NCBI RefSeq assembly: GCF_900091435.1
Contig: NZ_FMCS01000005.1
Location: forward strand, 1 to 64,000
Direction of reading: 5' to 3'
Source of the DNA: Micromonospora chaiyaphumensis
Lineage (GTDB): Bacteria; Actinomycetota; Actinomycetes; Mycobacteriales; Micromonosporaceae
Length of the DNA stretch: 64,000 bases
Position 1 is the stretch's first letter. Each line of letters opens with the position of its first letter. A model generated the notes under the pieces. The model worked only from the letters and a program-made list of their open reading frames with translations, ran no database searches and was not told the origin of the DNA. Positions 7,770-16,752 of the stretch are shown here, piece by piece. The position numbers were made by a program, and so were the translations under genes.

Positions 7770-8705
7770 ATGGCGGACCTGACAGCGCTGGCCGATCCGG
7801 GCGCCCAGCAGCCGGCGGCGCTCGACCCGGCCCTCGTGCGCCGCGCGTGGCGGGTGACCGAGCCCCTGCACGCGATGATCTACTTCGTGCCCGAGGCGCA
7901 CGAGCGGTACGCCGCCCTCGGCCTCCCCGCGCCGGCCGGCTACTTCGCATCCCGCGCGGCCGCCCTCGGACCGGTCGGCCCCGCGCCGGTGGTGGCCACC
8001 TTCTTCAACTTCAGCCCGGACCTCGTGGGCCGGGTGCTGCCGGCCGCCTGGGAGCGGGCGACGCCGGCCGCCGTGCTGGCCGCCCGGCGGGACGCCGCCG
8101 ACGCGGCCCTGACCCGCGCGCTCGGCGACGCGGTGCGGGCCCCGGAGGTGGCCGCGGCCGCCGAGCTGGCCCGGCGCGCCGCCGAGGCCGCCACCGCCCA
8201 CCCGGAGGGGCGGCCCCTGTTCGCCGCCCACGCCGCGCTGCCCTGGCCGGACCAGCCGCACCTGGTCCTCTGGCAGGCCCAGACGCTCCTCCGGGAGTTC
8301 CGCGGCGACGGGCACGTGGCCGCCCTGGTGCTCGCCGGCCTGACCGGGTTGGAGGCGCTGGTGCTGCACGCCGCCTCCGGCGAGGCGTCGGTCCGCTTCC
8401 TGCGCCGCACCCGGGGGTGGACCGGCGAGCAGTGGGCGGACGCGGTCGAGCGGCTGCGCGGGCGCGGGCTGGTCGAGGGCGACGAGCCGACCCTGACCGA
8501 CCGTGGACGGGCGCAGCGCGCGTCGCTCGAAGCGGCCACCGACCGGCTCGCCACGCCCGCGTACGCGGTGCTCGGCGCCGACGGCTGCACCCGGCTCGCC
8601 GAGCTGACCCGGCCGCTGAGCCGGGCCGTTGTCGACGCCGGTCTGCTCGACGTCGACAACGCCGTGCCGCAGCGAGCCGACCGGTCAGCGCCCCGGGCGA
8701 GGTGA
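7770..8705 (+). CDS. SCO6745-family protein
   Basis: A 311-residue soluble, Ala-rich, all-helical protein of the actinobacterial SCO6745 family, whose function is not established. Conserved stretches seen are VTEPLHAMIYFVPEAHERYAALGL near the N-terminus, ATFFNFSPDLVGRVLPAAW, and a C-terminal region (GWTGEQWADAVERLRGRGLVEGDEPTLTDRGRAQRASLE) that looks like a winged-helix/MarR-like fold. The start is the ATG at 7770, with GGAAGG 6 nt upstream; the frame opens earlier but without a ribosome site. It ends 12 nt before the convergent mannosidase gene, with no terminator between them. A regulator or ligand-binding role is possible but unproved. Confidence 0.8.
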   Translation: MADLTALADPGAQQPAALDPALVRRAWRVTEPLHAMIYFVPEAHERYAALGLPAPAGYFASRAAALGPVGPAPVVATFFNFSPDLVGRVLPAAWERATPAAVLAARRDAADAALTRALGDAVRAPEVAAAAELARRAAEAATAHPEGRPLFAAHAALPWPDQPHLVLWQAQTLLREFRGDGHVAALVLAGLTGLEALVLHAASGEASVRFLRRTRGWTGEQWADAVERLRGRGLVEGDEPTLTDRGRAQRASLEAATDRLATPAYAVLGADGCTRLAELTRPLSRAVVDAGLLDVDNAVPQRADRSAPRAR

Positions 8706-8717
8706 GCCGGGCGGCGG

Positions 8718-11465
8718 TCAGGCCAGGTCGAGCTGGACCGTGGCGATCTCCCAGGCCCGCAGCGGCAGCCGGACCAGCCCGTCACCGTCGACCGTGATCG
8801 GCTCGCCCGTCCGGCCGAGCAGGTCGGCCCGCCACGCCCCGCGGATCGTCGCGCCGCCGAGCACGGCGGTGGTGTCGACCGGGGTCTGCGCCACCACGCG
8901 TACCTCGGTGCGGCCGGTTCGGTCCCGCACGCTGGTCAGCGCGACCCCGGGACCGTCGACGGAGAGCCCGACCGCCGGCGCGGGCAGCGCCGTGGCCGGG
9001 TCGGCGGTGCCGGGGAACGCCAGCAGCTCGTGCCGGTACGCCTCGGCCGCCGGCAGGACACCGGCCTCGTGCCAGGCGCCCCGGTACGGCAGCACCGCCA
9101 GCTCGACGGTGCGGAGGCCGCGGCACTGGGCCTCGGGCGTGGGCACCTGCGGACCGGCGGGCTCGTCGCGCAGCGCGTGCCGGTTGCGCGACAGCATCCC
9201 GATCGACCGCAGCACGGTGACCGCCAGCTCGCGGCCCGCGTCGGTCAGCTCGTACTCGGTGGGCTGGGTCAGCAGCACGGCGAGCGCGCCGTCCGGCCCG
9301 CCGGCGGCCACGAAACCGTTCGCCGGGAAGGTGGGCAGCGGCACCTCACCGCCACCGCCCTCGGCCGTCAGGCCGCGCGCCACGACGGCGAACTGCCCCT
9401 CGGCGTACGAGGTGTCGGCCGGCGACGGCAGCGGCAGGTGCAGCCGGACGCGGTGGTCGTCGCAGCGGTTGTCGAACTCGACGCGCAGCCGGACGAAGGC
9501 CTCGCCGCGGCGCAGCTCGACCCGGGTGGTCACGGTGCTCGGCTCCCGGTCCACGGCGCGGGAGCCGGCGTCGACGTCCGCGGCCACCGGCCAGCGGTAC
9601 TCGCGTACCACGTCGAGGACGGCCACCAGCGGCCCGTCGTGGCGCACCACGGTCCGCACCGCCCGCGGCTTGTCGACCAGTTCGTCGGCGGCCGGCGGGG
9701 CGTAGTTGTAGCTGTCGCCCACGTCGCCGCCGTCGACGATCCGGCCGACCCCGTCCACGGTCACCCCGTCCGGGGTGGCCAGGGTCAGGGTGCCGTCCTC
9801 GGCGACGTCGACCCGGAGCAGGCCGTTGTCGAGGCTGCGGCCGGCCACCGTGACCGGGTCCGACGCGGGCGTGCCGGTCGCCGGGAGCGGCGCGGGCCGG
9901 ACCGCGGCGTGCCCCAGCGGCGGCACGTCGACCAGGGCGGCGACGGTGGCCCGGGCGGCCGCGAGGATGCGCACCCGCCACCGGTCGGCCCGGCCGGCGG
10001 CGGCGAGCGTCAGCCGCACGTCCTCGACGTCGAAGGCCGGATCGCCGTGCCGGGCCACGTGGAAGGTGAGAGTGGCGTCCTCGGGCGACACCGACCAGGC
10101 GGTGACCTCCTGGCCGTAGAGCTCCCGGCCGTGCACGCGGGTGAGCACGGCCGGCAGGTCGGCCGCCGGCACCACGTCGTCGGCGAGCAGCGTGCGGCCC
10201 CGGTCGAGGACCTGTGCGGCGACGCTGCGGCCGGCGGCGTCGGTGAGCGCCACACCGCCGTCGTCCGGCAGCGCCACGTCGAGGCGCACCAGGGCGGTAC
10301 GCGCCGCCGGGGAGGGGTTGAACAGCAGGTAGCCGTCCGGGGGCACGGCGGCCGACAGCCGCGCGCCGACCAGGTCGCAGACCGCGCGGCCGAGCTGGTC
10401 GGCCTCGGCGAGCCGGGCGGCGACCTGCTCGGCGGTCTCGTCGCAGCCGCAGCCGGTCACCGAGTCGTGGCAACTCGCGTCGATCAGCCGGGTCCAGGCC
10501 ATGTCGAGGAAGCGCTGCACGGTCCCGTCGTGGGTGAGCGCGGCGAGCGGTTCGGCGTACCGTTCGACGCGCCGCTCGGCGCGGTTCATGGCCTGCTTGA
10601 GGTGGGCGCGGACGGAGATCACGCCGGGCAGGATGTTGGCCCGGGCGTGCGAGCGCAGCTCGCCGCGCACGACGGGCAGGCCGTCGACCGTGGCCGGTTG
10701 GGTGGCGAAGTACTCGGCGAGGGTGCCCAGCCGCAGGCGGGTGCCGGGGACGTCGGCGGTGGCCAGCAGGTCGGGGGCGTCCGGCGCCGGTGCGGCGTGG
10801 TCGGTGCCGTACATGGCCAGGACCGGGGTGTCGTCGCCGGCCGGCCGCCAGCCGGCGAGCCGGTCGGCGAGGTCGCCGGCCCGGCGGGTGACCTGGGCGG
10901 CGTCGTCCATGAGGCCGGCGGCGTTGCCGTAGCCGCCGGGCAGGTACTGCGTGCGGATCGTGGTGCCGTCCGGCGCCTGCCAGGCGAAGGCGTGCCGGTG
11001 CACCCGCTCGGGCACGCCGCGGAACACGCACGCGTGGGCCAGCCCGGCGCCGGCCAGGATCTGCGGCATCTGGGCGATGTGGCCGAACATGTCGGGGAGG
11101 TAGCCGACCGGCATGGCGCCGCCCAGGTCGGCGCTGCGGGCCAGCCCGCGTTCCAGGTTGCGGACGATGTTCTCGCCGGAGCAGAGGAACTCGTCGAGCA
11201 GGATCTGCCAGGGACCCACCGACAGCCGGCCGGCCCGGACCAGATCGATCACCTGCTCCCGCCGTTCCGGGCGGACCTCCAGGTAGTCGTCGACCGCGGC
11301 GAGCTGCCCGTCGAGGGTGAACCGCTGCCGCGGGTCGCGCTCCATCCGGTCGAACACGTCGTCCAGCAGCGCCACCAGCCGCAGCCGGAACCGCTGGAAC
11401 GGCTCGTACCACTCCCGGTCCCAGTGGGTGTGCGGCACCACGATGATCTCGGTCGGTCGCGTCAT
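8718..11465 (-). CDS. GH38 alpha-mannosidase
   Basis: A 915-residue cytosolic glycoside hydrolase (no signal peptide) removing alpha-linked mannose. GH38 landmarks are the N-terminal zinc-binding VPHTHWDREWY, the catalytic-nucleophile segment VGYLPDMFGHIAQMPQIL (Asp) and TDHAAPAPDAP in the catalytic barrel. They are followed by the three-helix bundle and a large beta-sandwich C-terminal half. It is the last gene of an eight-gene operon that begins with an ABC importer. Its ATG shares one base with the stop of the upstream oxidoreductase (TGATG), so translation is coupled. Being intracellular and behind an importer, it probably acts on short imported mannosides rather than polymer. Its pairing with inositol genes suggests a mannosyl-inositol substrate (inference). 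Confidence 0.93.
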   Translation of the reverse strand: MTRPTEIIVVPHTHWDREWYEPFQRFRLRLVALLDDVFDRMERDPRQRFTLDGQLAAVDDYLEVRPERREQVIDLVRAGRLSVGPWQILLDEFLCSGENIVRNLERGLARSADLGGAMPVGYLPDMFGHIAQMPQILAGAGLAHACVFRGVPERVHRHAFAWQAPDGTTIRTQYLPGGYGNAAGLMDDAAQVTRRAGDLADRLAGWRPAGDDTPVLAMYGTDHAAPAPDAPDLLATADVPGTRLRLGTLAEYFATQPATVDGLPVVRGELRSHARANILPGVISVRAHLKQAMNRAERRVERYAEPLAALTHDGTVQRFLDMAWTRLIDASCHDSVTGCGCDETAEQVAARLAEADQLGRAVCDLVGARLSAAVPPDGYLLFNPSPAARTALVRLDVALPDDGGVALTDAAGRSVAAQVLDRGRTLLADDVVPAADLPAVLTRVHGRELYGQEVTAWSVSPEDATLTFHVARHGDPAFDVEDVRLTLAAAGRADRWRVRILAAARATVAALVDVPPLGHAAVRPAPLPATGTPASDPVTVAGRSLDNGLLRVDVAEDGTLTLATPDGVTVDGVGRIVDGGDVGDSYNYAPPAADELVDKPRAVRTVVRHDGPLVAVLDVVREYRWPVAADVDAGSRAVDREPSTVTTRVELRRGEAFVRLRVEFDNRCDDHRVRLHLPLPSPADTSYAEGQFAVVARGLTAEGGGGEVPLPTFPANGFVAAGGPDGALAVLLTQPTEYELTDAGRELAVTVLRSIGMLSRNRHALRDEPAGPQVPTPEAQCRGLRTVELAVLPYRGAWHEAGVLPAAEAYRHELLAFPGTADPATALPAPAVGLSVDGPGVALTSVRDRTGRTEVRVVAQTPVDTTAVLGGATIRGAWRADLLGRTGEPITVDGDGLVRLPLRAWEIATVQLDLA

Positions 11466-12610
11466 CAGCTCGCCGCCTCTCCGCCGATCGCCGCCCCGGT
11501 CAGCTCACCGTAGCGGCGTACCACCTGCTGGCTGGTCCGTACGTCGGCCGCGCCCTCGGCGATGCCGGTGAGCGGCGCGGCGCCCGCCGTGACCATCGCG
11601 TGGAACGCGACAAGTTCCTGCTCGAACGCCTCGGTCACCGACCGGTACGCGGTCCGCCGCTCGCCGCCGCCGTGCTCGTCCACCACGGTGAGCGTGGTCG
11701 GCGCGTTGAGCAGGTACGGCGAGGGGAACACCAGCTCCAGCGAGCCGCGCGCGTGGTGCAGGGTGACCGTCTCCCGGTAGGCGGGGTAGTCGGGCAGGTT
11801 GAGCCACCGGATGCCGTAGCGGGCACCGTCCGGCAGCCGCCCGCTGATCTCCACCGACGGCTCGGCCGGGCCGTCCGGCGTGAGCGGCCAGGTGGCGACC
11901 TGCTCCACGGTGGCCGGTGCGCCGGTGAACAGCCGAAGCAGGGACAGGTCGTGGGAGATGCTGTTGATCAGGATCTGGTAGAGGGCGCGGGCGCCCGGGT
12001 CGGTGCCGACGGCCGCGTCGAGCAGCGCCCGGTCGGCGGCGGAGAACCGGGCCACCTCCTCGGCCGGCACGTCGCCGGCGGCCGGTGGCAGGTTGGCGAA
12101 GCGCAGCTGCCGGTCGCCACCGGCGTGCAGCACGGTCACCTCCACGGCGTGCACCAGCTCCGGTCCGCCGAGTTCCGCCAGCAGCCGCGCGGCCTCGGCC
12201 ACCGCCGGGTCGTACTGCTTCATGTACCCGACCATCAGCGCCGGGCTGCCGGCGCCCAGCTCGGCCAGCCGGGCCGTCTCGGCGCGCGTGTAGGCCAGCG
12301 GCTTCTCGCACAGCACGGGCAGGCCGGCGCGCAGCGCCAGCGCCGCCAGGTCGCCGTGCGAGCCGGACGTGGCCAGCAGCACGGCGTCGCAGCCGCCGTC
12401 GGTCACCATCCGGGCCGCGTCGGTGTAGCGGCGGGCGGGCTCGACGCCGTACCGCTCGCCCAGCTCGGTCATCCGGGACGGCGACAGGTCGGCCAGCGCG
12501 ACGATCTCGAACAGGTCGCTCCGGCGCTGCAGCAGCGGCAGGTGCACGGTGCGGGCGATGATGCCCAGCCCGGCAACCGCGATCCGGATCCGCTTGCCCG
12601 GCTCGGTCAT
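11465..12610 (-). CDS. Gfo/Idh/MocA-family NAD(P)-dependent oxidoreductase (candidate inositol dehydrogenase)
   Basis: A 381-residue sugar or cyclitol dehydrogenase. The N-terminal Rossmann fold has IAVAGLGIIARTVHLPLL (GxGxxA/G type), the nicotinamide-proximal CEKPLAYT with the conserved EKP lysine, and the C-terminal beta-sheet domain begins near MVGYMKQYDPAV. A His near the NSISHDLSLLRLF segment is the likely catalytic residue. The start ATG at 12610 overlaps the upstream stop as ATGA. Together with the neighbouring IolE-like protein, and opposite iolC-B-D, it is the best candidate for the myo-inositol 2-dehydrogenase step (IolG). The family is broad, so other sugars remain possible. I give no gene symbol for that reason. 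Confidence 0.85.
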   Translation of the reverse strand: MTEPGKRIRIAVAGLGIIARTVHLPLLQRRSDLFEIVALADLSPSRMTELGERYGVEPARRYTDAARMVTDGGCDAVLLATSGSHGDLAALALRAGLPVLCEKPLAYTRAETARLAELGAGSPALMVGYMKQYDPAVAEAARLLAELGGPELVHAVEVTVLHAGGDRQLRFANLPPAAGDVPAEEVARFSAADRALLDAAVGTDPGARALYQILINSISHDLSLLRLFTGAPATVEQVATWPLTPDGPAEPSVEISGRLPDGARYGIRWLNLPDYPAYRETVTLHHARGSLELVFPSPYLLNAPTTLTVVDEHGGGERRTAYRSVTEAFEQELVAFHAMVTAGAAPLTGIAEGAADVRTSQQVVRRYGELTGAAIGGEAAS

Positions 12611-13515
12611 CGCAGCGCCTCCTCGAGCCACCGCCGGTTCTCGTGCTGGTCGGCGCGGATCCGGTCGAGGTCCCCGCCCTCGGGGGCGTCCTGCTCGACG
12701 ACCAGCCAGCCGGTGTAGCCGATGTCGTCGAGGGCGGCGAACACCCCGGCGAAGTCGACGTCGCCGCGGCCCAGGGCGCAGAAGCCGCCGGCGGCGACCA
12801 CGTCCATGAGGCCCCCGCCGGCCTCCCGGGCCCGCGCGTGGGCGGCGAGGTCGGCGTCCTTCAGGTGCACCTGGCCGATCCGGCCGGCCCAGCGGCGTAC
12901 GGCGGCCACCGGGTCGCCGCCGGCCAGCGCCAGGTGGCCGGTGTCCAGGCAGACGGCGATGTCGGTGAGGTCGAGCAGCCGGTCGGCCTCCGCCTCCGTC
13001 TCCACGTCGGTGCCGAGGTGGTAGTGGAACACCGGTTCCAGGCCGCGCTCCCGGCACCGGTCGGCGGCCTGCTGCACCCGGGCGGCGAAGTCCGGCCAGG
13101 CAGCGGCGGGCAGCGCCGACGCCAGGTCGGTCGGTGTGCCCGGGCGGGCCATCCGGCCCGGGTTGCCGGGGCAGGCCAGGGTCGGCCGGGGCGCGAACCG
13201 GGCGTCGTCGACCGGCGCGGCCGTGAACACGTCGAGCGCGGCGTCGAGCTGGGCCAGGTCCTCGGCGAAGCCGTCCGCGTCGGCGAACCGCAGGTCGACC
13301 CAGCCGCCGGCCAGGCCGATGCCGGCCGTGGCCAGCCGGCGTGCGAGGGTCTCGCCGGTGCCGAGGTAGCCGATCGGGCCGGAGTCCACCCCGGTGTAGC
13401 CGTCGCGGGCCAGCGCCGCGAGCAGCTCGTCGGGGCCGACGGGTGCGCCGGTGGGCTGGTAGATGCCGTAGTTGACGGGGGCGCCGGCCACCCGTGTGCG
13501 TGCGGTCAGCTGCAC
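12607..13515 (-). CDS. sugar phosphate isomerase/epimerase-fold protein, IolE-like dehydratase candidate
   Basis: A 302-residue TIM-barrel protein of the AP-endonuclease-2/xylose-isomerase-like superfamily. Conserved metal-site segments are PVFHYHLGTDVETEAE, AVCLDTGHLALAGGDP and GQVHLKDAD, and the C-terminal YTGWLVVEQDAP is shared with inosose dehydratase (IolE). The start is the GTG at 13515, preceded by GGAGGTGAT; the frame extends further upstream without a ribosome site. It overlaps the PHP gene by 10 nt and the oxidoreductase by 4 nt. Inosose dehydration is the step missing from the divergent iolC-B-D operon, so IolE is the economical assignment. General epimerase activity cannot be excluded. 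Confidence 0.82.
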   Translation of the reverse strand: MQLTARTRVAGAPVNYGIYQPTGAPVGPDELLAALARDGYTGVDSGPIGYLGTGETLARRLATAGIGLAGGWVDLRFADADGFAEDLAQLDAALDVFTAAPVDDARFAPRPTLACPGNPGRMARPGTPTDLASALPAAAWPDFAARVQQAADRCRERGLEPVFHYHLGTDVETEAEADRLLDLTDIAVCLDTGHLALAGGDPVAAVRRWAGRIGQVHLKDADLAAHARAREAGGGLMDVVAAGGFCALGRGDVDFAGVFAALDDIGYTGWLVVEQDAPEGGDLDRIRADQHENRRWLEEALR

Positions 13516-14714
13516 AGTGCGATCACCTCCATGCGGTGGGACTCCAGGACGTGCAGCCCGTCGCCGGCCGGCAGCAGGCACCGGTCGCCGCGGACCAGCC
13601 GGTGCCGGCCGTCCGGGTAGGCCAGCAGCGCGCCGTCGGCGTCGAGCGCCAGCAGCTCGTCACCGAGGCGCAGCAGCAGCGGCCCGCCGGGGTCGGCGGA
13701 GATCGCGGTACGGCCGCCGCGCAGGGCGCCCAGCACGGCGTCGCCGGGTGCCTCGTCGCGGTCGGCGAGCACCCAGGTGGTGGGGGAGCCGGGCGGCGCG
13801 TCGTTACCGGGGCGGTGGAAGTCGCTGCCGCCGATCGCCACGACGTCCGGCCGCCAGGCCCGCGCCCAGGCGAGCGGGGCGCCCCAGGTGCGGTCCCACC
13901 AGCCGGAGTGCCACACCTCGACCAGCGTGGTGCGCTCGGTCAGCGGCTGCCGCCAGGCGCAGTCGCCGCCGAGGGGGTGGTTGACCGACATGAGCCCGCC
14001 GTCGCGCCGGGCTCCGGCGAGCCACTCGTCCGGCGGGCGGCGGAAGTCGACCCAGCTCACCGGACCGAACACGTTGGCGTGCCCCCGATCGGTGGTCACC
14101 TCCTGACCGGGCAGCAGGGTGATGTCGTAGCGGTCGGAGGCGGCCGGCAGCCACGGGTGGTGGCTCACCGTGTTGTGGTCGGTGACGGCGAGGAAGTCCA
14201 GGCCGCGGCCGGCGGCGAGCGCGGCCAGCTCGTCGATGGTCTGGCTGCCGTCGCTGTGCACGGTGTGCGCGTGCAGGTCGCCGGCGAGCCAGTGCCGGCC
14301 GTCGACGGCGGGCAGGTCGCGCCGGGGCGGGCGGTCGGGGCGGGGCGGCGCCGCCGGTGCCGCCGGCGCGGGCGGCGGCGTGGTGCTGGTGGTGGCGGTG
14401 ACCTCGTAGGCCAGCCCGTCGGGCGGGATGCGGTGCAACCGCAGCAGCACCTGCCACTCGCCGGGTTCCAGCTCGCCGGGCAGGTAGCCGGGAGTGGCCC
14501 AGTCGGCGGCGACGGTGTAGCCGTCGCGGGCGCCGCCCGACCAGCCCCGGAAGCCGTCCGGCCCGACGCAGCCCAGGTCGAGCACCCCGGCCTCGCGGGG
14601 ATAGTCCAGCCGGACGGTGAGCGCGGCGGTGCCCGGCGCGACCGTGACCGGCAGGGCGCGCAGCACGTCGTCGGCCCGGTCCTGCAGGGTCCACCTGCCA
14701 CGGTGCACGACCAC
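13506..14714 (-). CDS. CehA/McbA-family PHP metallohydrolase
   Basis: A 402-residue cytosolic protein. Residues 1-125 form a beta-rich domain, then a Pro/Ala-rich linker leads to a PHP (polymerase and histidinol phosphatase) domain. The metal-binding signature WLAGDLHAHTVHSDGSQ is followed by FLAVTDHNTVSHHPW, PGQEVTTDRGHANVFG, SVNHPLGGDCAW and IGGSDFHRPG, so the metal ligands appear complete. Members cleave phosphoesters or carbamates. The start GTG at 14714 lies 2 nt after the ABC ATPase stop, with GGAG 7 nt upstream. In this operon a phosphodiesterase or phosphatase that removes a phosphate-linked group from the imported substrate would make sense (inference). Confidence 0.85.
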   Translation of the reverse strand: MVVHRGRWTLQDRADDVLRALPVTVAPGTAALTVRLDYPREAGVLDLGCVGPDGFRGWSGGARDGYTVAADWATPGYLPGELEPGEWQVLLRLHRIPPDGLAYEVTATTSTTPPPAPAAPAAPPRPDRPPRRDLPAVDGRHWLAGDLHAHTVHSDGSQTIDELAALAAGRGLDFLAVTDHNTVSHHPWLPAASDRYDITLLPGQEVTTDRGHANVFGPVSWVDFRRPPDEWLAGARRDGGLMSVNHPLGGDCAWRQPLTERTTLVEVWHSGWWDRTWGAPLAWARAWRPDVVAIGGSDFHRPGNDAPPGSPTTWVLADRDEAPGDAVLGALRGGRTAISADPGGPLLLRLGDELLALDADGALLAYPDGRHRLVRGDRCLLPAGDGLHVLESHRMEVIALCS

Positions 14715-14716
14715 GC

Positions 14717-15889
14717 TCAGCTCCGCACGGTGGCGTCGGCGCGTGGGGCCGGCACGCCGGCCGCGGCGGTGACGAGGTTCCCGTCCCGGTAGAGCAGGGA
14801 CCGGCCGGGACGGGGCACCGCCCAGCCGGTGTCGCCCGGTTCGGGTTCACCTCCCTCGGGCACGACGACCTGCACGCTCGTGCGGCCCGCGCCGCTGTCG
14901 TCGCCCGCCCCGGCCTCGTCGCTCGCCCCGGCGTGGTCGCCGGGCACGTCCAGCGAGACCAGGGAGACGCTGCCCAGGTTCTCCACGACGACGACCTCGC
15001 CGGTCAGGGCGCCGGGGACCGCGGTGGGGGAGTAGTCGAGGTATTCGGGGCGGATGCCGTAGACCAGTCGCTCGCCGTCGCTGACCTGGCCGGGTGCGCC
15101 GTCGGGCAGCGGCAGCCGGGCACCGGCCACGGCCAGTTCGTCGCCGTGCACCCGCGCGTCGATCAGGTTCATGGGGGTGGAGCCGATGAAGCCGGCCACG
15201 AAGGTGTTGGCGGGCCGGCGGAACACCTCGGTGGGGGTGCCGACCTGGCGGATCCGGCCGCCCTCCATCACGGCGATCCGGTCGGCCAGGGCGAGCGCCT
15301 CGGCCTGGTCGTGGGTGACGAAGACGGTGGTGACGCCCAGCTCCCGCTGGAGACGCTTGAGGAAGGTCCGGGCCTCCAGCCGCAGCCGGGCGTCGAGGTT
15401 GGACAGCGGCTCGTCGAGCAGGAACACCTGCGGGTGGCAGGCCATCGCCCGGGCCAGTGCGACGCGCTGCTGCTGGCCGCCGGAGAGCTGCCCGGGGCGG
15501 CGCTCCAGCAGCCCGGACAGGCCGAGCTCGTCGGCGGTGTCGGCGGCCTTGCTGCCCCGGCTGCGCCGGTCGACCTTCTTGATCCGCAGCGGATAGGCGA
15601 TGTTGTCCCGCACGGTCATGTGCGGGAACAGCGCGTAGTCCTGGAAGACCATGGCCACGTCGCGCTTGCCCGGCGGCAGGTTGGTGACGTCGCGCCCGCC
15701 GATGCGCACGCTGCCGGCGGAGGCGACCTCCAGACCGGCGATGGTGCGCAGCAGGGTGGTCTTGCCGCAGCCGGACGGGCCGAGCAGGGCGAAGAACTCG
15801 CCGTCGGCGATCTCCAGGTCGAGGGCGTCCAGGGCGCGTACCCCGCCGGGGTAGACCTTGGTCAGCTCCCGCATCGTGATGGCGGACAT
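14717..15889 (-). CDS. sugar ABC transporter ATP-binding protein (MsmK/UgpC type)
   Basis: A 390-residue ATPase of the carbohydrate-uptake CUT1 class. Walker A GPSGCGKTTLLRTIAGL, Q-loop VFQDYALFPHMTV, signature LSGGQQQRVALARAM, Walker B VFLLDEPLSNLD and switch His VTHDQAEAL are all intact. A C-terminal TOBE/regulatory domain follows from about residue 240, with a charged Ala/Gly/Asp insertion (GDHAGASDEAGAGDDSGAG) that is unusual. The ATG shares a base with the upstream permease stop (TGATG). It energises the two permeases encoded just upstream. Unlike most actinobacterial CUT1 operons, which rely on a distant shared ATPase such as MsiK, this one carries its own. Confidence 0.95.
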   Translation of the reverse strand: MSAITMRELTKVYPGGVRALDALDLEIADGEFFALLGPSGCGKTTLLRTIAGLEVASAGSVRIGGRDVTNLPPGKRDVAMVFQDYALFPHMTVRDNIAYPLRIKKVDRRSRGSKAADTADELGLSGLLERRPGQLSGGQQQRVALARAMACHPQVFLLDEPLSNLDARLRLEARTFLKRLQRELGVTTVFVTHDQAEALALADRIAVMEGGRIRQVGTPTEVFRRPANTFVAGFIGSTPMNLIDARVHGDELAVAGARLPLPDGAPGQVSDGERLVYGIRPEYLDYSPTAVPGALTGEVVVVENLGSVSLVSLDVPGDHAGASDEAGAGDDSGAGRTSVQVVVPEGGEPEPGDTGWAVPRPGRSLLYRDGNLVTAAAGVPAPRADATVRS

Positions 15890-16752
15890 CAGCGCTTGAT
15901 CCCTCCGTGGAAGCGGAATCCGTACCGGCTGCTGACGAAGACGAACATGAGCGCCACCGGCAGCGAGTAGAGCAGGGAGAAGGTCGAGAGCAGCCGCAGG
16001 TCGGCCTGCCCGCCCTCGGTGTAGAGCGTGTACATGATCACCGCGGCGGGGGCCTTGTCCGGCCCGCGCAGCAGCAGGAACGGCACCAGGAAGTTGCCCC
16101 AGACGTTGGCCACGGCCCACACCCCGACGGTGGCCAGGCCGGGGCGGACCAGCGGCACCACGATGTGCCGCATGATCTGCAACGGGCTGGCGCCGAAGAC
16201 CCGGGCCGACTCCTCGTAGGACGTCGGGGTGGAGTCCATGAAGTCCTTGAGGATGAAGATGGCCGCCGGCAGCAGCCCGCCGCTGAGGATCAGGATGACG
16301 CCGAGCCGGGAGTCGATCAGGTTGAGCCGGAAGGCCAGCTCGAACAGCGGCACCATGGTGGCGGTGCCCGTGACGATCGACGACAGCAGCAGCAGCCCGT
16401 AGAGCAGCGCGTCGCGGCCGGGCACCCGGACCCGGCTCAGCGCGTACGCGGCGAGCGCCGCGAAGGTCACCACCAGCGCCGCGGTGCCGGCCGCCAGGTA
16501 GACGGAGTTGAGCAGCGAGCCCAGCGCGTACGGGTTGTCCAGCAGCGCCCGGAAGTTGTCCAGGGTGAACCGCGGCAGCGAGGCGGTGACCGTCGGGGTG
16601 TCGTCGAACGGGGCGGTGGCCAGCCACAGCAGCGGCAGCGCGAAGAACGCCAGCACGGCGCAGAGGAACGTGTAGCGGCCGATCCGGGCGAGCACGTGGC
16701 GTACCGCGACGGTGGGCCGGGTCGGCTCGACGGTCGCCGTGTCGGTGGTCAC
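15889..16752 (-). CDS. carbohydrate ABC transporter permease (MalG type)
   Basis: A 287-residue inner-membrane permease with about six transmembrane helices, the first near YTFLCAVLAFFALPLLWLA. The EAA loop that contacts the ATPase reads SYEESARVFGASPLQIMRHIVVPLVRPGL, with the family EAAxxDGA replaced by ESARVFGA. The C-terminus ends in SSRYGFRFHGGIKR, typical of MalG-like subunits. The start is a GTG at 16752 that overlaps the stop of the first permease by 4 nt (GTGA). It forms the translocation pore with the upstream permease. Confidence 0.93.
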   Translation of the reverse strand: MTTDTATVEPTRPTVAVRHVLARIGRYTFLCAVLAFFALPLLWLATAPFDDTPTVTASLPRFTLDNFRALLDNPYALGSLLNSVYLAAGTAALVVTFAALAAYALSRVRVPGRDALLYGLLLLSSIVTGTATMVPLFELAFRLNLIDSRLGVILILSGGLLPAAIFILKDFMDSTPTSYEESARVFGASPLQIMRHIVVPLVRPGLATVGVWAVANVWGNFLVPFLLLRGPDKAPAAVIMYTLYTEGGQADLRLLSTFSLLYSLPVALMFVFVSSRYGFRFHGGIKR

